Shown: positions 1 to 12,836 of the stretch, piece after piece
How positions within the stretch are numbered: position 1 is the first letter of the stretch
How the letters are laid out: each line of letters begins with the position of its first letter
DNA from: Armillaria gallica
Taxonomy: Eukaryota > Basidiomycota > Agaricomycetes > Agaricales > Physalacriaceae
DNA length: 64,000 nt
Assembly (NCBI GenBank): GCA_037576215.1
Contig: JBANDB010000006.1
Coordinates: 1,426,001 to 1,490,000 of the forward strand
Direction: 5' to 3'
Notes under the pieces: model-generated
The model's input: the letters and a program-made list of their open reading frames with translations, nothing else
Database searches by the model: none
What the model was told of the DNA's origin: nothing
Position numbers and translations under genes: made by a program

Positions 1-48
1 CAAGGCAAAGTCAGAATTGTGTCACATTTGTGACGAATCGTCACATAC

Positions 49-3000
49 CTGGAAGAGTAACTTTGCAGCGTAAGGAATGTAAAGCTGCGAACATGCAGTT
101 TTGTTTTTGCATGCTCGGCACTGAAGGGACATTAATTACGACAACAAAAGATACAAGTATGCTTACTTCGAAGGTTTGCTTTTTCTGGATGAAATGAGAT
201 ATCAGAGGCATGACCACGCGCAGGGGAGAACAACTTACCAGGTTAGCGATGGCTGTTAGCCCGCATCTATTTTAAAGAACATCAGCAGTTATGCAGGTCA
301 CGACACAGAGTGGCTCACATGTCACAAACGTGTAATCGATAAGCATCGCTAGCTTCAAACAAACGCTCCTTCAAGAAACCAGCAATACCATGAGAGATCA
401 TGCAATCACGTTCCATCTCTCCGAAACGCAGTCCACCGTCTCGACTCCTACCCTCTACAGGTTGTCTTGTAAGGATTTGCACCGGCCCCCGAGCACGAGA
501 GTGAATCTTGTCATCCACCATGTGCTTCAAACGCTGATAGTATGTCGGTCCAAGATAAACTTGCGCTTGCAATTTACGTCCCGTATGTCCGTGGTACATC
601 ACCTCGAGCCCCCGAGACTGATAACCCTTCTGCCTCAAGAAGGTCGATACAGACTCAACAGTAAGGTCTGTAAAAGGAGTGGCATCCCCTTCATTTCCGA
701 TGAGCGTGGCCACTTTAGAAAGTAGACATTCTACCAAGTGCCCGATTGTCATACGTGATGGAATGGCGTGAGGGTTGATGATAATATCCGGTACGATGCC
801 TTCACAAGTGAAGGGCATGTCTTCTTGTCGATATGTGATACCGATAGTACCTTTCTGACCATGCCGAGAAGCGAACTTGTCTCCGATCTGGGGGATACGC
901 GTGGCCCGAACTCGAACTTTGACGAACTTATGACCCTCGTGGTTCGTAGTGACCAACACCTGATCGACGATGCCGCGCTCGGTGCTCTTTAGCGGAGTCG
1001 ACACGTCTCGTCGTGTATGCATTCGGGTACGTTGACCAAGCTCCTCACTATCAGGAGGAATGGGTGCGGTCTTCCCAATGATGATGTCCTCTCCAACCAC
1101 ACCGGTACCTGGTGCAATGAGACCATCATCTTCCAACTTGTCGTACGTGCCGTGCTTCATCCGAAGTGTGCTTTCCCGCATGGGTTTCTCGAAGACCTCC
1201 AGTGGATGTATGCCGTTCATCTTTTCCACGTCCATATAGCTTCGATAGTAGATACTGCGGAATAATCCTCGGTCGATGGAGCTCTGGTTCATGATGACGG
1301 AATCTTCCTGATTATAGCCGCTGTAGCACAAAATGGCTACAATGGCATTTTGTCCAGCTGGTAGCTCCCGGAATTTGAGATATTCCATAGATCGAGTAGT
1401 GGCGAGAGGTTTTTGAGGATAGTACAGAATGTTGGCCATGGTATCCATGCGGATGAGGAAATTGGTGAGATATATGCCCATCGCTTGCTTGCCCATAGCG
1501 GATTGATATGTGTTACGAGGAGACTGAGAAATGACCGTTGTAAGTAATATGACAACAGCAGCATCCATAGTCACATACCTGATTATGATCTGGGAATGGA
1601 ATGATACTGGCACAAATACCTAGAATCATGCTAGGATGGATTTCACAGTGCGTCCATGTGTGTGCGTTGATACCAGCCTTCAAACGAGCGGCAGGATCGA
1701 AGTCACCATCGTTCGCATGAATGTCAACTCCACTCTGCTGTAACCTGGAATTCTCGAGGTCCTCTGGCGTCATGGAGATCATGACAGTCTCCTCTTCCTC
1801 CGCGTCCAACAACTCGATAACACCTCCCTTTATCAGCTGTTCCCACTTATACTCCTCACCGTCGTCGTTGGTTCCACGAACAAGCCATTTGATATGTTTC
1901 TTTTGCAAAACCAGCTGCTGGTTTTCGACGATGAACAATGGTCGACAAACTCGCCCCGCGTCAGTGTACAATCGCAGTTCCTTCTCTCGGATATCCCGCA
2001 CGACAGACACTTCAGGACTAATATCATCTTTTCTCCGAAGTTTCTTGATCGTTTTAACCAAGTTTGCGGGATCACGATGAACCCCCATCCAGACACCGTT
2101 GACAAACACTTTAGTACAAGGTGTTGCCGAATGAGCATTCTCTTCGAGGGTTTCCAGACCCCATTCCTCCAAGAACTCGATGACGGGCGCGGAGTACGAT
2201 CCGACGGAAATACACGACATCAGAGCCAAGTTTTTGACTAGACCACAAGCTTGACCTTCGGGTGTCTCGGCAGGGCAAACCATTCCCCAATGCGTATTGT
2301 GGAGCTGTCGAGGCTTAGCGATTTTTCCTTCACGTCCAAGAGGGGTGTTACATCGGCGAAGATGTGAGAGCGTTGATGCATACGTATAACGATTGAGCAC
2401 CTGCGACACACCAGCCTTTGAAGACATTGATTTCTTCTGGTCACCCCAGTTGCCGGTGGCAAGAGAGTATTTGAGGCCATTCGTGATGGTCTGGTGTTTG
2501 ACACCCATGCTGACGTTGAACTCCTTGTGTGTTTCCACACACTACCTGAAGGTCAGAAAACTCGACTGGAAGTCATCCAGATGCATACCTTCTGGAGATA
2601 CCGGTACACGTCCCGATTGAATTTTCGGAACAGCATACGGAAAAGATTTGCAAGTAGCGGACCCGCCAAATCCAATCGTTTTTTCCCGAAGTGATCACGA
2701 TCGTCAAGCTCTCGGCGCTCCAAGGCAGCCAGGAGGAGTCGATGGATCATATACCCAAAGAAGTATGCCTTTTTGGATTCTGAACCCTCCGACATCGACA
2801 CATGCGGCAACATCTCCTTCTGCAAGATTTCCTGCGCGTACCGTATACGACGTTCACGCGAGAGACCGGTAGTAGTTCCACGATTGCCAATGAAATCCAA
2901 CGCCACTTCACGATCCTGGATGACGAAACCATCGTCAATGCAGGGCTTGAGCATTTCAAGCATCTGCGCATCTTGCATGTCATAGCAAATATGCTCTAGA

Positions 3001-4069
3001 ATATCACGATCTGAGATGACACCAAGAGCACGGAAGACCACCCATATTGGAATGTCCACTTTGATGTACGGAATCGTGGCCTTCATCACATTTCCGAGCT
3101 AAGGTACTTATAAGCATCGTTCTAGGATGACGCGACGCAGGTACTCACCGAACGCTCCTGATGTCTATGGAACATCTTCACTTGGAACTGACTTATCGTC
3201 TTTCCTCCCTTCTCCACCAAACTACGAATTTCGGCAAGGAAATTGATAGGTGCTGGTTGTGCTTTGGCAAAAACGTAGACATGATTCGTGGCCATACGTT
3301 CCTGGGCAATCAACACTTTTTCGGACCCATTAATGATGAAGTATCCTCCAGAATCGTACGGGCATTCGTTCAAATCATAAAGATCCTGGTCTTGAAGCCC
3401 ACGAAGAATACAGAATGTCGACCGCAACATGATAGGTACCTGGTTCCTCGTTAGTGAATGGCAACGAAATGGAATGAACAAAACTTACTTTGCCGATCCA
3501 AATTTTTGCGGTATCAGTATTGACATTCTCTGACTCCCATTGCATCTCTCCAGGTGCAGCATCTGGATCCTCACGCCCAACCATGACCTTCTTTGTCATG
3601 TCGATATACAGCGGCGCCGAATACGTCAGATTGCGCAACCTAGCCTCTTGCGGGAACACAGGTACCACTGCACCATCGCCCTCCGTTACTGTGGGTCGAG
3701 AAAGATAGATCTGGCCGAACTTGATTTCATAGCGTCGCGTCATGTCACCGTCGCGGCCTGTGTGCTGGTCGGATTGGTCGAGAATAAGATCTGCATTCTC
3801 GTCGACCAATTCCTGCATAGTGTTTTGCACAAACTCATCGAACGAGTCGAGCTGCTGTCGCACGAGACCTTTTTGTTCGAAAAAACTTGATATGACGGTC
3901 CAGCAATCCTCCTGCGTTATCTCTTTGTAGTCGTCATCTTCCTCTTCCTCCCCCACGTCATAATTCGTGTCGTCATACGTATAAGGGTCTTCAGAATATT
4001 CGAATTCTTGAGCAAATGTTAATAGGTGAAATGCTAGAATGTTAATTACACAGTAATACCTTGACTCAT
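49..4069 (-). CDS. RPB2: RNA polymerase II second-largest subunit RPB2 (3' end cut by window)
   Basis: Catalytic-core subunit of nuclear RNA polymerase II. Nine exons lie in the window: 4060-4069, 3489-4006, 3149-3439, 2589-3098, 1579-2541, 319-1523, 239-266, 167-184 and 49-120. They join in frame to 1205 codons with no break. The start is ATG at 4069 in a 10-nt exon followed by an acidic N-terminus. Landmarks are the fork/lobe region, the hybrid-binding segment [15 protein letters not shown], and the C-terminal zinc site, whose two CxxC pairs (HVCDICG and ECRACK) are split over three small exons. After LLFQ at 49 a GTATGT donor leads out of the window, so only the last roughly 20 residues are missing. 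Identity is certain from near-continuous similarity to fungal RPB2. RPB2 is a known neighbour of matA in Agaricomycetes. Confidence 0.97.
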
Positions 4070-4253
4070 GTCCTAATTTCAGACGCCAAAAAAGTGGAAT
4101 CGAACTTTAGAGCTCGAATCGAATGCCACCGCGGTCTTCAGGCAGTCGATTGGAAGAATAGCCTTCGGAGAATAAGTAGTGTAGCTTGGAAATGCACGCG
4201 TTATAGAATACCCAGGCTAGGTAATGGCAGTTGTAGATCAAGAGGTTATTCAG

Positions 4254-5455
4254 CTAATGTTTACTTGTGTTGAGCTTGAATGGCTCGTTTTGTTTACATC
4301 TATTGTGTGAAAACTTCGCCAAAAATTCTACAGCTCTCTCAACAGCTTGTCCATCTTCCCTTCTGCACTTGACGCGTAGCCTCCCTGCGTGTCTCATTCA
4401 GCGACAATCCAACAATATGATTGTGTATCACTTACTCCGAACAAGACTGTGTGATTCAAATAATGAAAGAGTTCATACAAGTCACCTCGCAGCTCGTACT
4501 GTTCGATAGGTTCGGTTTTGGGGAAATGTTGGTGATATGCTACAAAGAATGAGTGAGGAATTCCGCCGAATATTCTTGCGATGGCTAAACTGTTTGTAGT
4601 ACGTGTTAATATGGTATTCAGATGACTTACTCGTACTTACTCGGCTTCGTTATGTCCATAGAATGATGATGGGTCAAATATTATCGGTTTTCCGGTTGAC
4701 CTCTCGAGCCCGGTGTTTCCACTCTTATCATATTCAGCATATATTCTCTGGTGTAGAATAACGGAATCCTTACCCACAGATCCCCGTGCAACAATGCCGG
4801 CTTAATCTTCAACGAACCTGTCTCTACTCTCAACAATCAACACTCTCATAAAGAACAATAGTCATACCTAGAAGCTTTGGGATGACGCTGTAAAATCGTG
4901 GGTGTCAAGTACTCATGTCACAGACTCTCAACCGACTCACCTCGCCTTGATCTCCTCTCCTTTCCGGCAGAGCTTGTCGTACCTCCCTCCCTTCCCCTTG
5001 AGCTGGGTAAGCAAGTCGCCTATCATCTCACTGTAGCATTCCTCCCAAGTGTCAAACCACCCGTTTTTCATGCGGGTTGCCCCGCAAAACGTCGGTACAT
5101 GAAATCCAAATCCGTGTTCAGAACTATACTGGTGCAACTCGGTGGCCAAACGCTTTCCTAGCTCCGCTCCCGCGCTGTCTGACAAGCTTCCAAAGTCCTT
5201 ATAGTCTGAGATGAAATATGGACGGCCATTGTCAACCCCAGACGCGATGACTTTGGGCGCCAGACCGGGCGCAGCGGCATCAATAGCTTTCAGTGACTCG
5301 ACCTCCCCTTGATACTGTTCAGCCTCGCTCGGACGACCCACTTTGACAAAATATGTGTCGCCCAGAGATGATTGAACTCTTGGAAGCGATCCAGCAAACT
5401 CGGCTGCTGGATTAACTTTCTTGAGCTGCTCTAGAAGGATCTGGGGTAAAGTCAT
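4254..5455 (-). CDS. fructosamine/ketosamine-3-kinase family protein
   Basis: Protein-repair kinase of the FN3K family, which phosphorylates Amadori (ketosamine) adducts on glycated proteins so that they fall off. Six exons join to about 314 residues, the normal family length. ATG at 5455 starts MTLPQILLEQLKK; a GTG 15 bases upstream is not used. Motifs include the substrate-side GWFDTWEECYSEMIGDLL, the kinase loop HGDLW (around 4780) and the metal-binding FDPSSFYGHNEAD. The C-terminal exon holds the ELFHYLNHTVLFG segment typical of the family. Exon 2 is a 20-nt micro-exon. No frame break was found. The stop at 4254 lies 184 bp from the RPB2 start, in the same orientation. Confidence 0.92.
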
Positions 5456-5623
5456 GATCGAGGGGTGCACGCAACGATAGCGTATGATGTCATTAAAACT
5501 TCACCCAATCATTTGGCCGGTTCGGCATTTTGCTGAACGAACAGACATCATAACGGATAAATAAAGATTATTAGGATAGGTAACCCTACTTTCCTGCGTG
5601 TACTTTACTAAGGAAGGATTGTC

Positions 5624-6414
5624 TCATACATTATGCGAGGCATCGTTTGTATCCCCAACTTTCGCCGTTGATCCCTGCCCTTGAAGACTATGCATATAAT
5701 CCTGTGCAGCTCCTGTAGCTTTCTCAACCTGGGGTTGAGCCACAGAAACGTAGTATTCTTTGGCAGTCTCCACCGCGGCAGTTGCACCTGCTTGAAGTTG
5801 CGTAGCAGCATTTCCCATAGTGGAATCGGAGCCTTGTGATGCTTTAGGCGTTGTAGCATCGGAACCAGGGAGATATTGCTGATCAAAAAACACTTGTCAA
5901 TGGACGCGTTTCGGAAGATAATTATCTTGAACAGACCTGAACTGCAGAAACCGCGTTGCCAGCGATTTCTTTGGCCTGATCAAGGTATCCCGTTCCGGAC
6001 GACTTGGCTGCTTCGACATCCTGCTTCCCTTCAGCTACCGCAGCGTTTGTAGTCTCTTTGACTTGTCGTTGAAGAGTGTCAAGGGCAGAGGCTGATTCAC
6101 CGGTTAATGCTGGGCCCTTCGCCTACATAAAATTGTTCTATTTTACGATATACAGTAGTCTGCGGGGTGGATACTTACCTGAGCCGTTGCAGCCGCGTTT
6201 TGGGCCGCTCCCTGAGCAGCATCCACAACTTCTTCTACCTGACGCGCGATATCAGATGTAGGGGCCGTTACTTGGGCCTTTGCGGCAGTGGTTTGCGCTC
6301 GGGCGAGTCTGCCAACAACGGGATATCAATAGAGTTCAAGATATTATGGAAACTGCGAACTCACTCGGCACCTTGTGGTTCTTGAACATTGAAAATTCTG
6401 TTTGTTGAAGACAT
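5624..6414 (-). CDS. small LEA-like, Ala/Gln-rich helical protein
   Basis: Four exons starting at ATG 6414 (MSSTNRIFNVQEPQ). The protein is about 200 residues and very rich in Ala, Gln, Thr and Lys, with imperfect 11-residue-like amphipathic repeats of the type AKGPALTGESASAL, VAEGKQDVEAAKS and AKEYYVSVAQPQVEKAT. Composition and periodicity resemble late-embryogenesis-abundant and similar stress hydrophilins that are disordered in water. No catalytic motif, signal peptide or membrane segment is visible. A desiccation or stress role is inferred from composition only. The gene sits between the FN3K-type kinase and glycogenin, all on the minus strand. Confidence 0.65.
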
Positions 6415-6771
6415 GGCGTGTTGATATTATGGGGAAAGTCGAAAATCCATGAGTTTATATACGATGGCAAGTGACTGTTTATTGAGCGTGACGTCATATA
6501 CGTCATCGTAAAAATAGGTACTTATGACGACAGCGACAGCATACCTAGAATGAAATGTGAAGTGCAACTGAGAACGTATCAATGTGTGAGGTATAATGAG
6601 TCCTGGTAAGTGTATACGTAGGAACCGGAGAAAGAAAATCAGACATACTCATGTAAAACTTTTGGCAACATAGACAGTATCGAAAGGAGACTCTATGATC
6701 ATCGAAAACATCCTTAAAAGAGAGCAGTTTGTGAAAACAAATCCAGATCCTTTTGAGACTAGTTATACAGT
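6415..6771. other. intergenic, no gene seen
   Basis: Upstream of the LEA-like gene and downstream of the glycogenin stop. Only short shadow frames are present. It should hold the LEA-like promoter and the glycogenin 3' UTR. Confidence 0.5.
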
Positions 6772-9700
6772 CTACTCCTCCCAGGAGCTCATCTTCAGGA
6801 AGCGGGCCAATACTTCTTCGGAACCACGCTTGAATAGTTCCACGCCGCGAGCGGGATCGAACACGCGGCCGGGTTTGCGGGGAGAGTTAACAGAGAAGGG
6901 CTGACTGTCCGGAGGGGACAGAGGGCCCACCGAAGACAACGGAGATGCTAGAGAAGAACCATCGTTTGAGGGCTGGCGTGCAATACTGGGGCTTGCAGTC
7001 TCAGTCTGCCTCAGGAGGAGGAGAGTCAGCCGACGCCACCTTCCCCACACGAGCGGTGCCTGGCGGATCAGGAAACGCATGCTCTCGTGGAGAGCGCATG
7101 TCTCCAACCGGAGAGGGGTACGTCGTCGTCATCGACAGCTCAGGGCCCCCGCTGATCTGGTGGGCGACAACAGGTGCTGATGGAGTAGCTACGCTCAACG
7201 GCGCCCATTGTTTTCGGGTGCTACCACGTTTATCAGTCGAACGGGGAGGAGACTGCGAAATCGTATTAACTTGAACACCTTGACTGCACATTTCAGGAGA
7301 AATTGTCTGAACGCCACGTACTCGGTATTCTTTCTTTTTGGTTTTACTGACGTAGGTTGAGGAGACGGAAGATCCCCGCGATCGAGCTTTGGAGGTGTAG
7401 GTCTCGTTGTCACTGTCTTCCGCCCAAAGTCTTTGAGTTTGTGGCTCGTCATCATCGTCAGCGTTGTCCTCGTCGTCTCCATCTCGACTGCTAGCCTCAG
7501 TACGATCATCCCAACTGCGCCCGCCACGTCGGCGCCAGTCGTCACTTTCAAAGGCGGGTGCTAAGGGCAACACAGGCGGTCGTACCAATCTTGATGCGTA
7601 TTTTTGTATGCTGGGTACATTGTCCCATGCATTGGCATATGTCAACGAGATGGGTAAGCCTGTAGAGGTGAAAGGGTCTGCGACCGAGATGGAAGGGGAG
7701 GAGAAAATGGTGCTGCAGGAGGCAAGGGGGGTTCCGATTCCGAACTCAAGAACTCGGATGGAGAGGGTGCATCTGAAGCAGGAAACACGCGCCTAGGCAT
7801 ATGACGCGGCTGCCCCTCCCACGGGAAGATAGGCTTAACCTTGGAACGATCAGGACTAGGCGAGAATCCAAGGAGGTCGTCTCCGGTAACTTGGCGATAG
7901 TGACCTTGTTGGCGTAGAGACTCTGGTATTTCAGGAGTAGGCGGGGGCTGGAAGAATGCACCAGAGTCGGGGGTAGGTGAAGATGGTCGTTGATGAGGAG
8001 CGTGATATTGACGCGCTTGATCATGTAACTTGCTGGGATGCTGATCCCAGACATTTGGGAAATACGTGTCCGATGGAAAAACAGAAGATACAGGTGCTGT
8101 AGTTGGAGGAGGCTCGATGGCAGGATTCCAAGCAACTTTGGGCGGAGAAACAGGTCTAGGTGGTGGACGTTGCTCCATCTGTTGAGTGGGCTTTTTCGGG
8201 GCTTCTTCGAGATAACGAGGTACCTCGACATGAGACGGCTCTTGGCCCTTTGGTTGCTCGTGATGGACTGGTGGTCGTGGAGGCTCATGATACATAATAT
8301 CAGCTTGCAGCTGGACCGGTGGACGAGGAGGCTCAGGATGCATACTATCAGCTTGCAGTTGTGGTGGGGGGGTCGGTGAAACTGGCTGCAAGGGTATGGG
8401 ATGGGGGGAGAACTTGCTGGAACGTCACTCGGCACTGATGTGGGTGGATGATACGTCGGGATGTCATCGGTCTGCACAGACATTGAAGGTCCGGCTTCTG
8501 CTTCCGGTTCACGAGTAATGATTGTAGCCTCGGGTTGCACCTTGTCTTCAGGCTCTCGTTGAGGACGCATCAAGTCAACGCGTCCTTCCAATGGCATGCT
8601 TTTGTAATCGCCTTCTCCGGACCGGTTGTCGGATGATACTGCGCTCATACCTTCCAAAGCAAGTCGCTTCAAATCCTCCAACCCCAATGCATCGCTCGGC
8701 ACTATCGAGCTGACACTGGATACAGCATCAGCTTCTGCGCCAGACTGCTCGTCCCATGCAGAAGTATATCGTTTGACTTCGAACTCTGCTTCAGGGATAA
8801 TGCTCTGTGACCGATAGTACGTGTCATAAACGTGGAACCAGCGATCCAAGAGAGATGTGTAATCGTAAGCTTGAGAAGCTTGCGCAACCGCGGAAGAGTC
8901 TTGTTGGCCTGAGAATGGTGGGCGATGGGGAATTGAATTCCAAGGTTTGTTCGGTCCGATGAAGTGGATGGCTTTAATTTGGGACCCAAAGCGTTCATAA
9001 GCTGGAGCATATCTGCAAGAATTCAATAAGAAGGAAGAACCGCAAATGTAACGTGCAATACTTACGTATATGCGGCCGTTGGAGTGGTATTATACGTGAA
9101 GCTGAGCCGGTTCCAGTCTCCTCCTCTCCATTCGTTCAGCAGACCTTGATCTCCGCCGTCCCATGATCCCTTCGATTTGAGTAGAGTGTTTAGTTCACTG
9201 AACTTGTCCTCTCCGGGAGACAACACCATGACACCTGAATTGAAAATATCGGGCCACCCGACATCGGGCACTGCAGAAAACTCGTGCGGAAGCGAAAATA
9301 GATGTGAAAGCGGCCGTATGGGTAAGACATCTGCGTCCAGGAAAATAATTTTCGAGTACTGGGTAAGGCGGAAAACGTGAAGTTTCGTGAGGACCGTGTC
9401 CAAGTCAGGCCGACCTGTAATGAGGATGGATCCATGAGTAAACGAGACGCATATGAAAGGATGCCGCAAAGAGGATAGAGATATTCAGGCAAAAGCGACT
9501 GAACATGAATAACGCTGTACGGATCTTGAGCGCTCTGACGCGTCATGAGGTGTCAGATCTGCATAGCGTATGTGAAATGCCTGTGCAGCGGGGGTAGCTG
9601 TGACGTCGACGGAAAGACGACGCGTCTGGAGATCGTCATAGACAGGGAAAGCAGACTCACCCAACAATTTGAGACCTTTATCGTCTCTTGAGCAATCACC

Positions 9701-9915
9701 TCGACACCAACTACAACATTGAATGCCTTGCGTAGTAATTTGATGGTAGAGACATTGACTGTCTCTGGCGTTACTAGGCAAACTGTTTGAAAGTCCACCT
9801 CTGGCGGGATGGCAGGGGTGGGATGAACATCCTTGAGGGCCGCGGCGAGGGCAAGGGCACCAGGAAGGTAGAAATCAGACGTTAAGAGGGTGGCGAACGC
9901 ATATAGAGCTGCCAT
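6772..9915 (-). CDS. glycogenin (GT8 self-glucosylating glycogen primer) with long Pro-rich tail
   Basis: Glycogenin makes the primer glucan on which glycogen is built. ATG at 9915 starts MAALYAFATLLTSDFYLPGA, the GT8 N-terminus. A 252-nt intron is followed by the core RPDLDTVLTKLHVFRLTQ, then the DAD metal motif (IIFLDADVLP), NSGVMVLSP and GGDQGLLNEWRGGDWNRLSF. About 600 residues of Pro/Ser-rich linker follow, then a conserved YANAWDNVPSIQ block and the C-terminal motif LARFLKMSSW that in fungal glycogenins contacts glycogen synthase. The frame is broken near 9686 (one base short within CAAGAGAC) and changes at about 8385-8425 and 7650-7700. The last two fall in low-complexity sequence and may hide short introns (a 38-nt one fits at 8.4 kb). 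Either sequencing indels or a decayed copy is possible. Glycogenin is a known matA neighbour. Confidence 0.88.
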
Positions 9916-10562
9916 GGACAGTCCGAAGAATGGGAGGGGGATGGAAGTCAAGAGCAAAATCGCAATCTGCTAACAAGTGTAAATCTAGCCCTGATAAGGA
10001 TTTGTCCCGCTAAACCTACCTCTGTTCCTTGCTTTGTCGAGGGGTTCGCCCTTACGTTGTCCTAGTACGTTTTACTCCAAAGCATCAACGGAAACTCCAA
10101 GAGCCTGGTAGGATGCAGTGGGAATATTAAAATGTGACGAACAGAAGGGAGTCAGCTAGCCTTCTCCTTCGCTGGGTAAATTCCGCTTCGCTGTCCACTG
10201 TATTAACATCGAGGGTCTTTCCATCAGACGGGAGATCAGGTGGTACTAATCTGAATAGAAGCCTTCCGTAACGCCGACTTGTACGATATTTTATCCTAAG
10301 GTATACCAAGTGTACACAACCACCCCTGTATTGACACAGAAACGTGGTCAACGTGGTTATCTCTTTTGAAAATATGACTGCAATTTCAAGGAACGTGAAG
10401 GATGGCAGGAACGCGCAGCCGAGAGGGAGGTGGCGTAAAGTCTGACGTCAGGTCCAAACCCGGCACCGCACCACGACCTCCTCCGCCATCTTACCGCCAT
10501 CAACAGACCGGATGTCTATTAGTTCACGACATTGGCGATAGCTAGCAGCATATACGCCGAAT
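9916..10562. promoter_or_regulatory. divergent intergenic region between glycogenin and ABC1 kinase
   Basis: A 647-bp head-to-head spacer with no supported gene. It must carry both promoters. A short minus-strand frame at 10127-10351 has no family features. No convincing TATA box or named operator was picked out by eye. Confidence 0.5.
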
Positions 10563-12836
10563 ATGCTCTTCTGTCGAGCACGATTCTCTGTACTCTTCAC
10601 AAAAGGCCCGGTTCACCTGAGCAACCTTACGCCAAGGCATGCTTCAAATTGGTCACGGCATACAAACTTCCCTTCCTTCTTCACTCGCACTCCCCTTCCT
10701 CGCTTTGCTCTTGGGCGTCGAGCACTATGGATAATACCGTTGGCGGGCGGTCTCACCCTTTACATGACTCCAAGACCGAAATCTTTACTTCCAGGTCTCT
10801 TTTCCTCTCCAACCTAATACCATGTCCTCCGCAGAGGAACACGATCTCGCCGACTATATTTTCGCCTTCGGAGATGGATATGAACATAAGCTCTCGTATT
10901 ATGTCGTTCATCCGCGATAAGATATGGGAGCCGCTACTCACCAGCACGACGCTTCGTACATCTCCTTGTGCTTTTTATGCCGGTGCTCTTGTCCGCGCCC
11001 ATGCTTCTTGTCGGTCAACCGGAGAAACGATTGAATGGCGACAGATGGGGTGCCGTGTGGTGGTATGACTTCCTTGTCACAAAAATGGAGGCAGCTGGAC
11101 CAACCTTCACTAAAGTGAGCGAGACAGCCTAACAAATTTAGAAGTCAAGCTAACATCTCGCTAGCTTGCACAATGGGCTGGGTCTCGTGCTGATCTCTTT
11201 CCTTCCCAGCTGTGCAAGAGATTCGGCCAACTCCATTCCCGCGGCACTCCCCATCCATTGGAACATACCAAGAAGGTTATTGCTGATGCTTTCCGCAGAC
11301 CCTTCAATGAGGTATTCGAAGAGTTTGAAGAGAGCCCCATTGGAACAGGCGCCATTGCTCAGGTCTATCGAGCGACTCTCAAGAAGGATCTCCTTCCTCC
11401 CTCATACCTCGGACCTCGTCGACCCAGAAAGTCACACCCGGGTGCAATTGTCGCTCCCGCTCTCCTGCAAGATCCTCCTCCTTCTGTTCCTACGGCCGCG
11501 GTAGCAATCAAAGTTCTTCATCCTCGTGTGACAAAAACAATCTCACGGGACCTCTCCATCATGACCTTCTTCGCAAAAGTCCTAACGCTTTTCCCGGTAT
11601 GCAATGGATATCTTTACCGGAAGAGGTCAAGGTCTTCGGCGATATGATGTTTCAACAGTTAGACCTCCGTCATGAAGCAGAGAATCTCTTGACGTTTGAA
11701 AGCAATTTTTCACCTCGGAAAGTCCCAGTCACCTTTCCTCGGCCTCTGAAAGTATGGTCCACGAAGGATCTATTGATTGAGGAGTTCCAAGACGCTCTAC
11801 CGATGGAATGGTTCTTGAAAAATGGCGGTGGTCCTTATGATGAGCAGGTAGCGACTGTAGGGCTAGATGCATTTTTGGTGAGCTTGCTATCCTTGGAAAT
11901 TGAATCAAGGCTTACCGGAGATCCAGAACATGCTTCTTCTGGACAACTTTGTGCACTCCGACCTCCATCCTGGAAATATCATGGTTAAGTTCTCAAAGCC
12001 CGCAACAACGCGCCACCTCCTCAAAAATGCCTTCAATTCCATATGGGCGTCCCTCTTCTCCAAATCAGACACAGAAGCTCCCCCTACCTCAGCTTCTGAT
12101 CACTCCGATTCAATAGAGGTGGTATCGCGTCTGCGTAGCCTCGTCGGCAATCGGTCAGAATGGCTGCTGGAGCTCTCCACTTTATACAATGACGGCTATA
12201 TTCCAGAGATAATTTTCATCGATGCTGGCCTTGTAACGACGCTTTCAGCCACCAACCGCACCAACTTCCTCGACATGTTCCGCGCGATGGCAGAATTCGA
12301 CGGGTACCGGACGGGGCAGTTGATGGTGGAACGGTGTCGTACACCAGAATTGGCCATAGACACCGAGACGTTTGCGCTCAAAATGCAGCACCTCGTGCTC
12401 ACCGTCAAGCGCAAGACGTTCTCGCTCGGTCAGATCAAGATATCTGACGTCCTGACAGACGTACTAAAAAGCGTTCGGGAACACCACGTAAAAATGGAGG
12501 GTGATTTTGTTAATACGGTTATTTCTATATTATTGCTAGAGGGTATTGGGCGGCAGTTAGATCCTGGGTTGGACTTGTTCAAGAGCGCTCTTCCGATTCT
12601 CAGGCAGTTGGGCGGGCAGATGACTTCAAGAGAGGCTAGGGCTAAAGATCTCCCACAAGGTGATTTGGGGGCATTTTTGAAAGTGTGGGTTTGGTTAGAG
12701 GCTAGAGAGTTCATCGCGGCTACAATTATAAACGCTGATGAGATGGTGAAATATGGCTGGTGAGTTTACATTTCTATGTATTGACGGGGTTGGCAACGGT
12801 CTAATTTACGTTCGCAGGCTTGTTCCAAGCGTGTAG
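10563..12836 (+). CDS. ABC1/UbiB-family atypical kinase, ADCK2/YPL109 type, mitochondrial
   Basis: ATG at 10563 opens an Arg-rich stretch (MLFCRARFSVLF, later ALGRRALWIIPLAGG) that looks like a mitochondrial presequence plus a membrane segment. The conserved core follows: IRDKIWEPLL, NGDRWGAVWWYDFLV, GPTFTKLAQW, IGTGAIAQVYRATL (the altered nucleotide loop), AAVAIKVLHP, DNFVHSDLHPGNIMV and IIFIDAGLV. The signature written KxGQ in the family is KLAQ here. The last intron is followed by WLVPSV and the stop at 12836. Yeast YPL109 (Cqd1) and human ADCK2 act in coenzyme Q distribution and metabolism; assignment to that branch is from layout. Two single-base breaks are seen: an extra base near 10942 and a missing G near 11597 (CCCGGTATG). 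The gene is a recognised matA neighbour. Confidence 0.88.

Noticed and set aside
12..45. Palindrome GTCACATTTGTGAC plus a further GTCACA in the last RPB2 intron
   Set aside because: Short inverted repeat inside an intron with no partner feature; probably chance.
4061..4509. Plus-strand frames at the RPB2/FN3K junction
   Set aside because: They are antisense shadows of the last exons of the FN3K-type gene and of RPB2 exon 1.
6945..7796. Plus-strand frames opposite the glycogenin tail
   Set aside because: Antisense to a low-complexity Pro/Ser/Arg region, which leaves stops rare on both strands.
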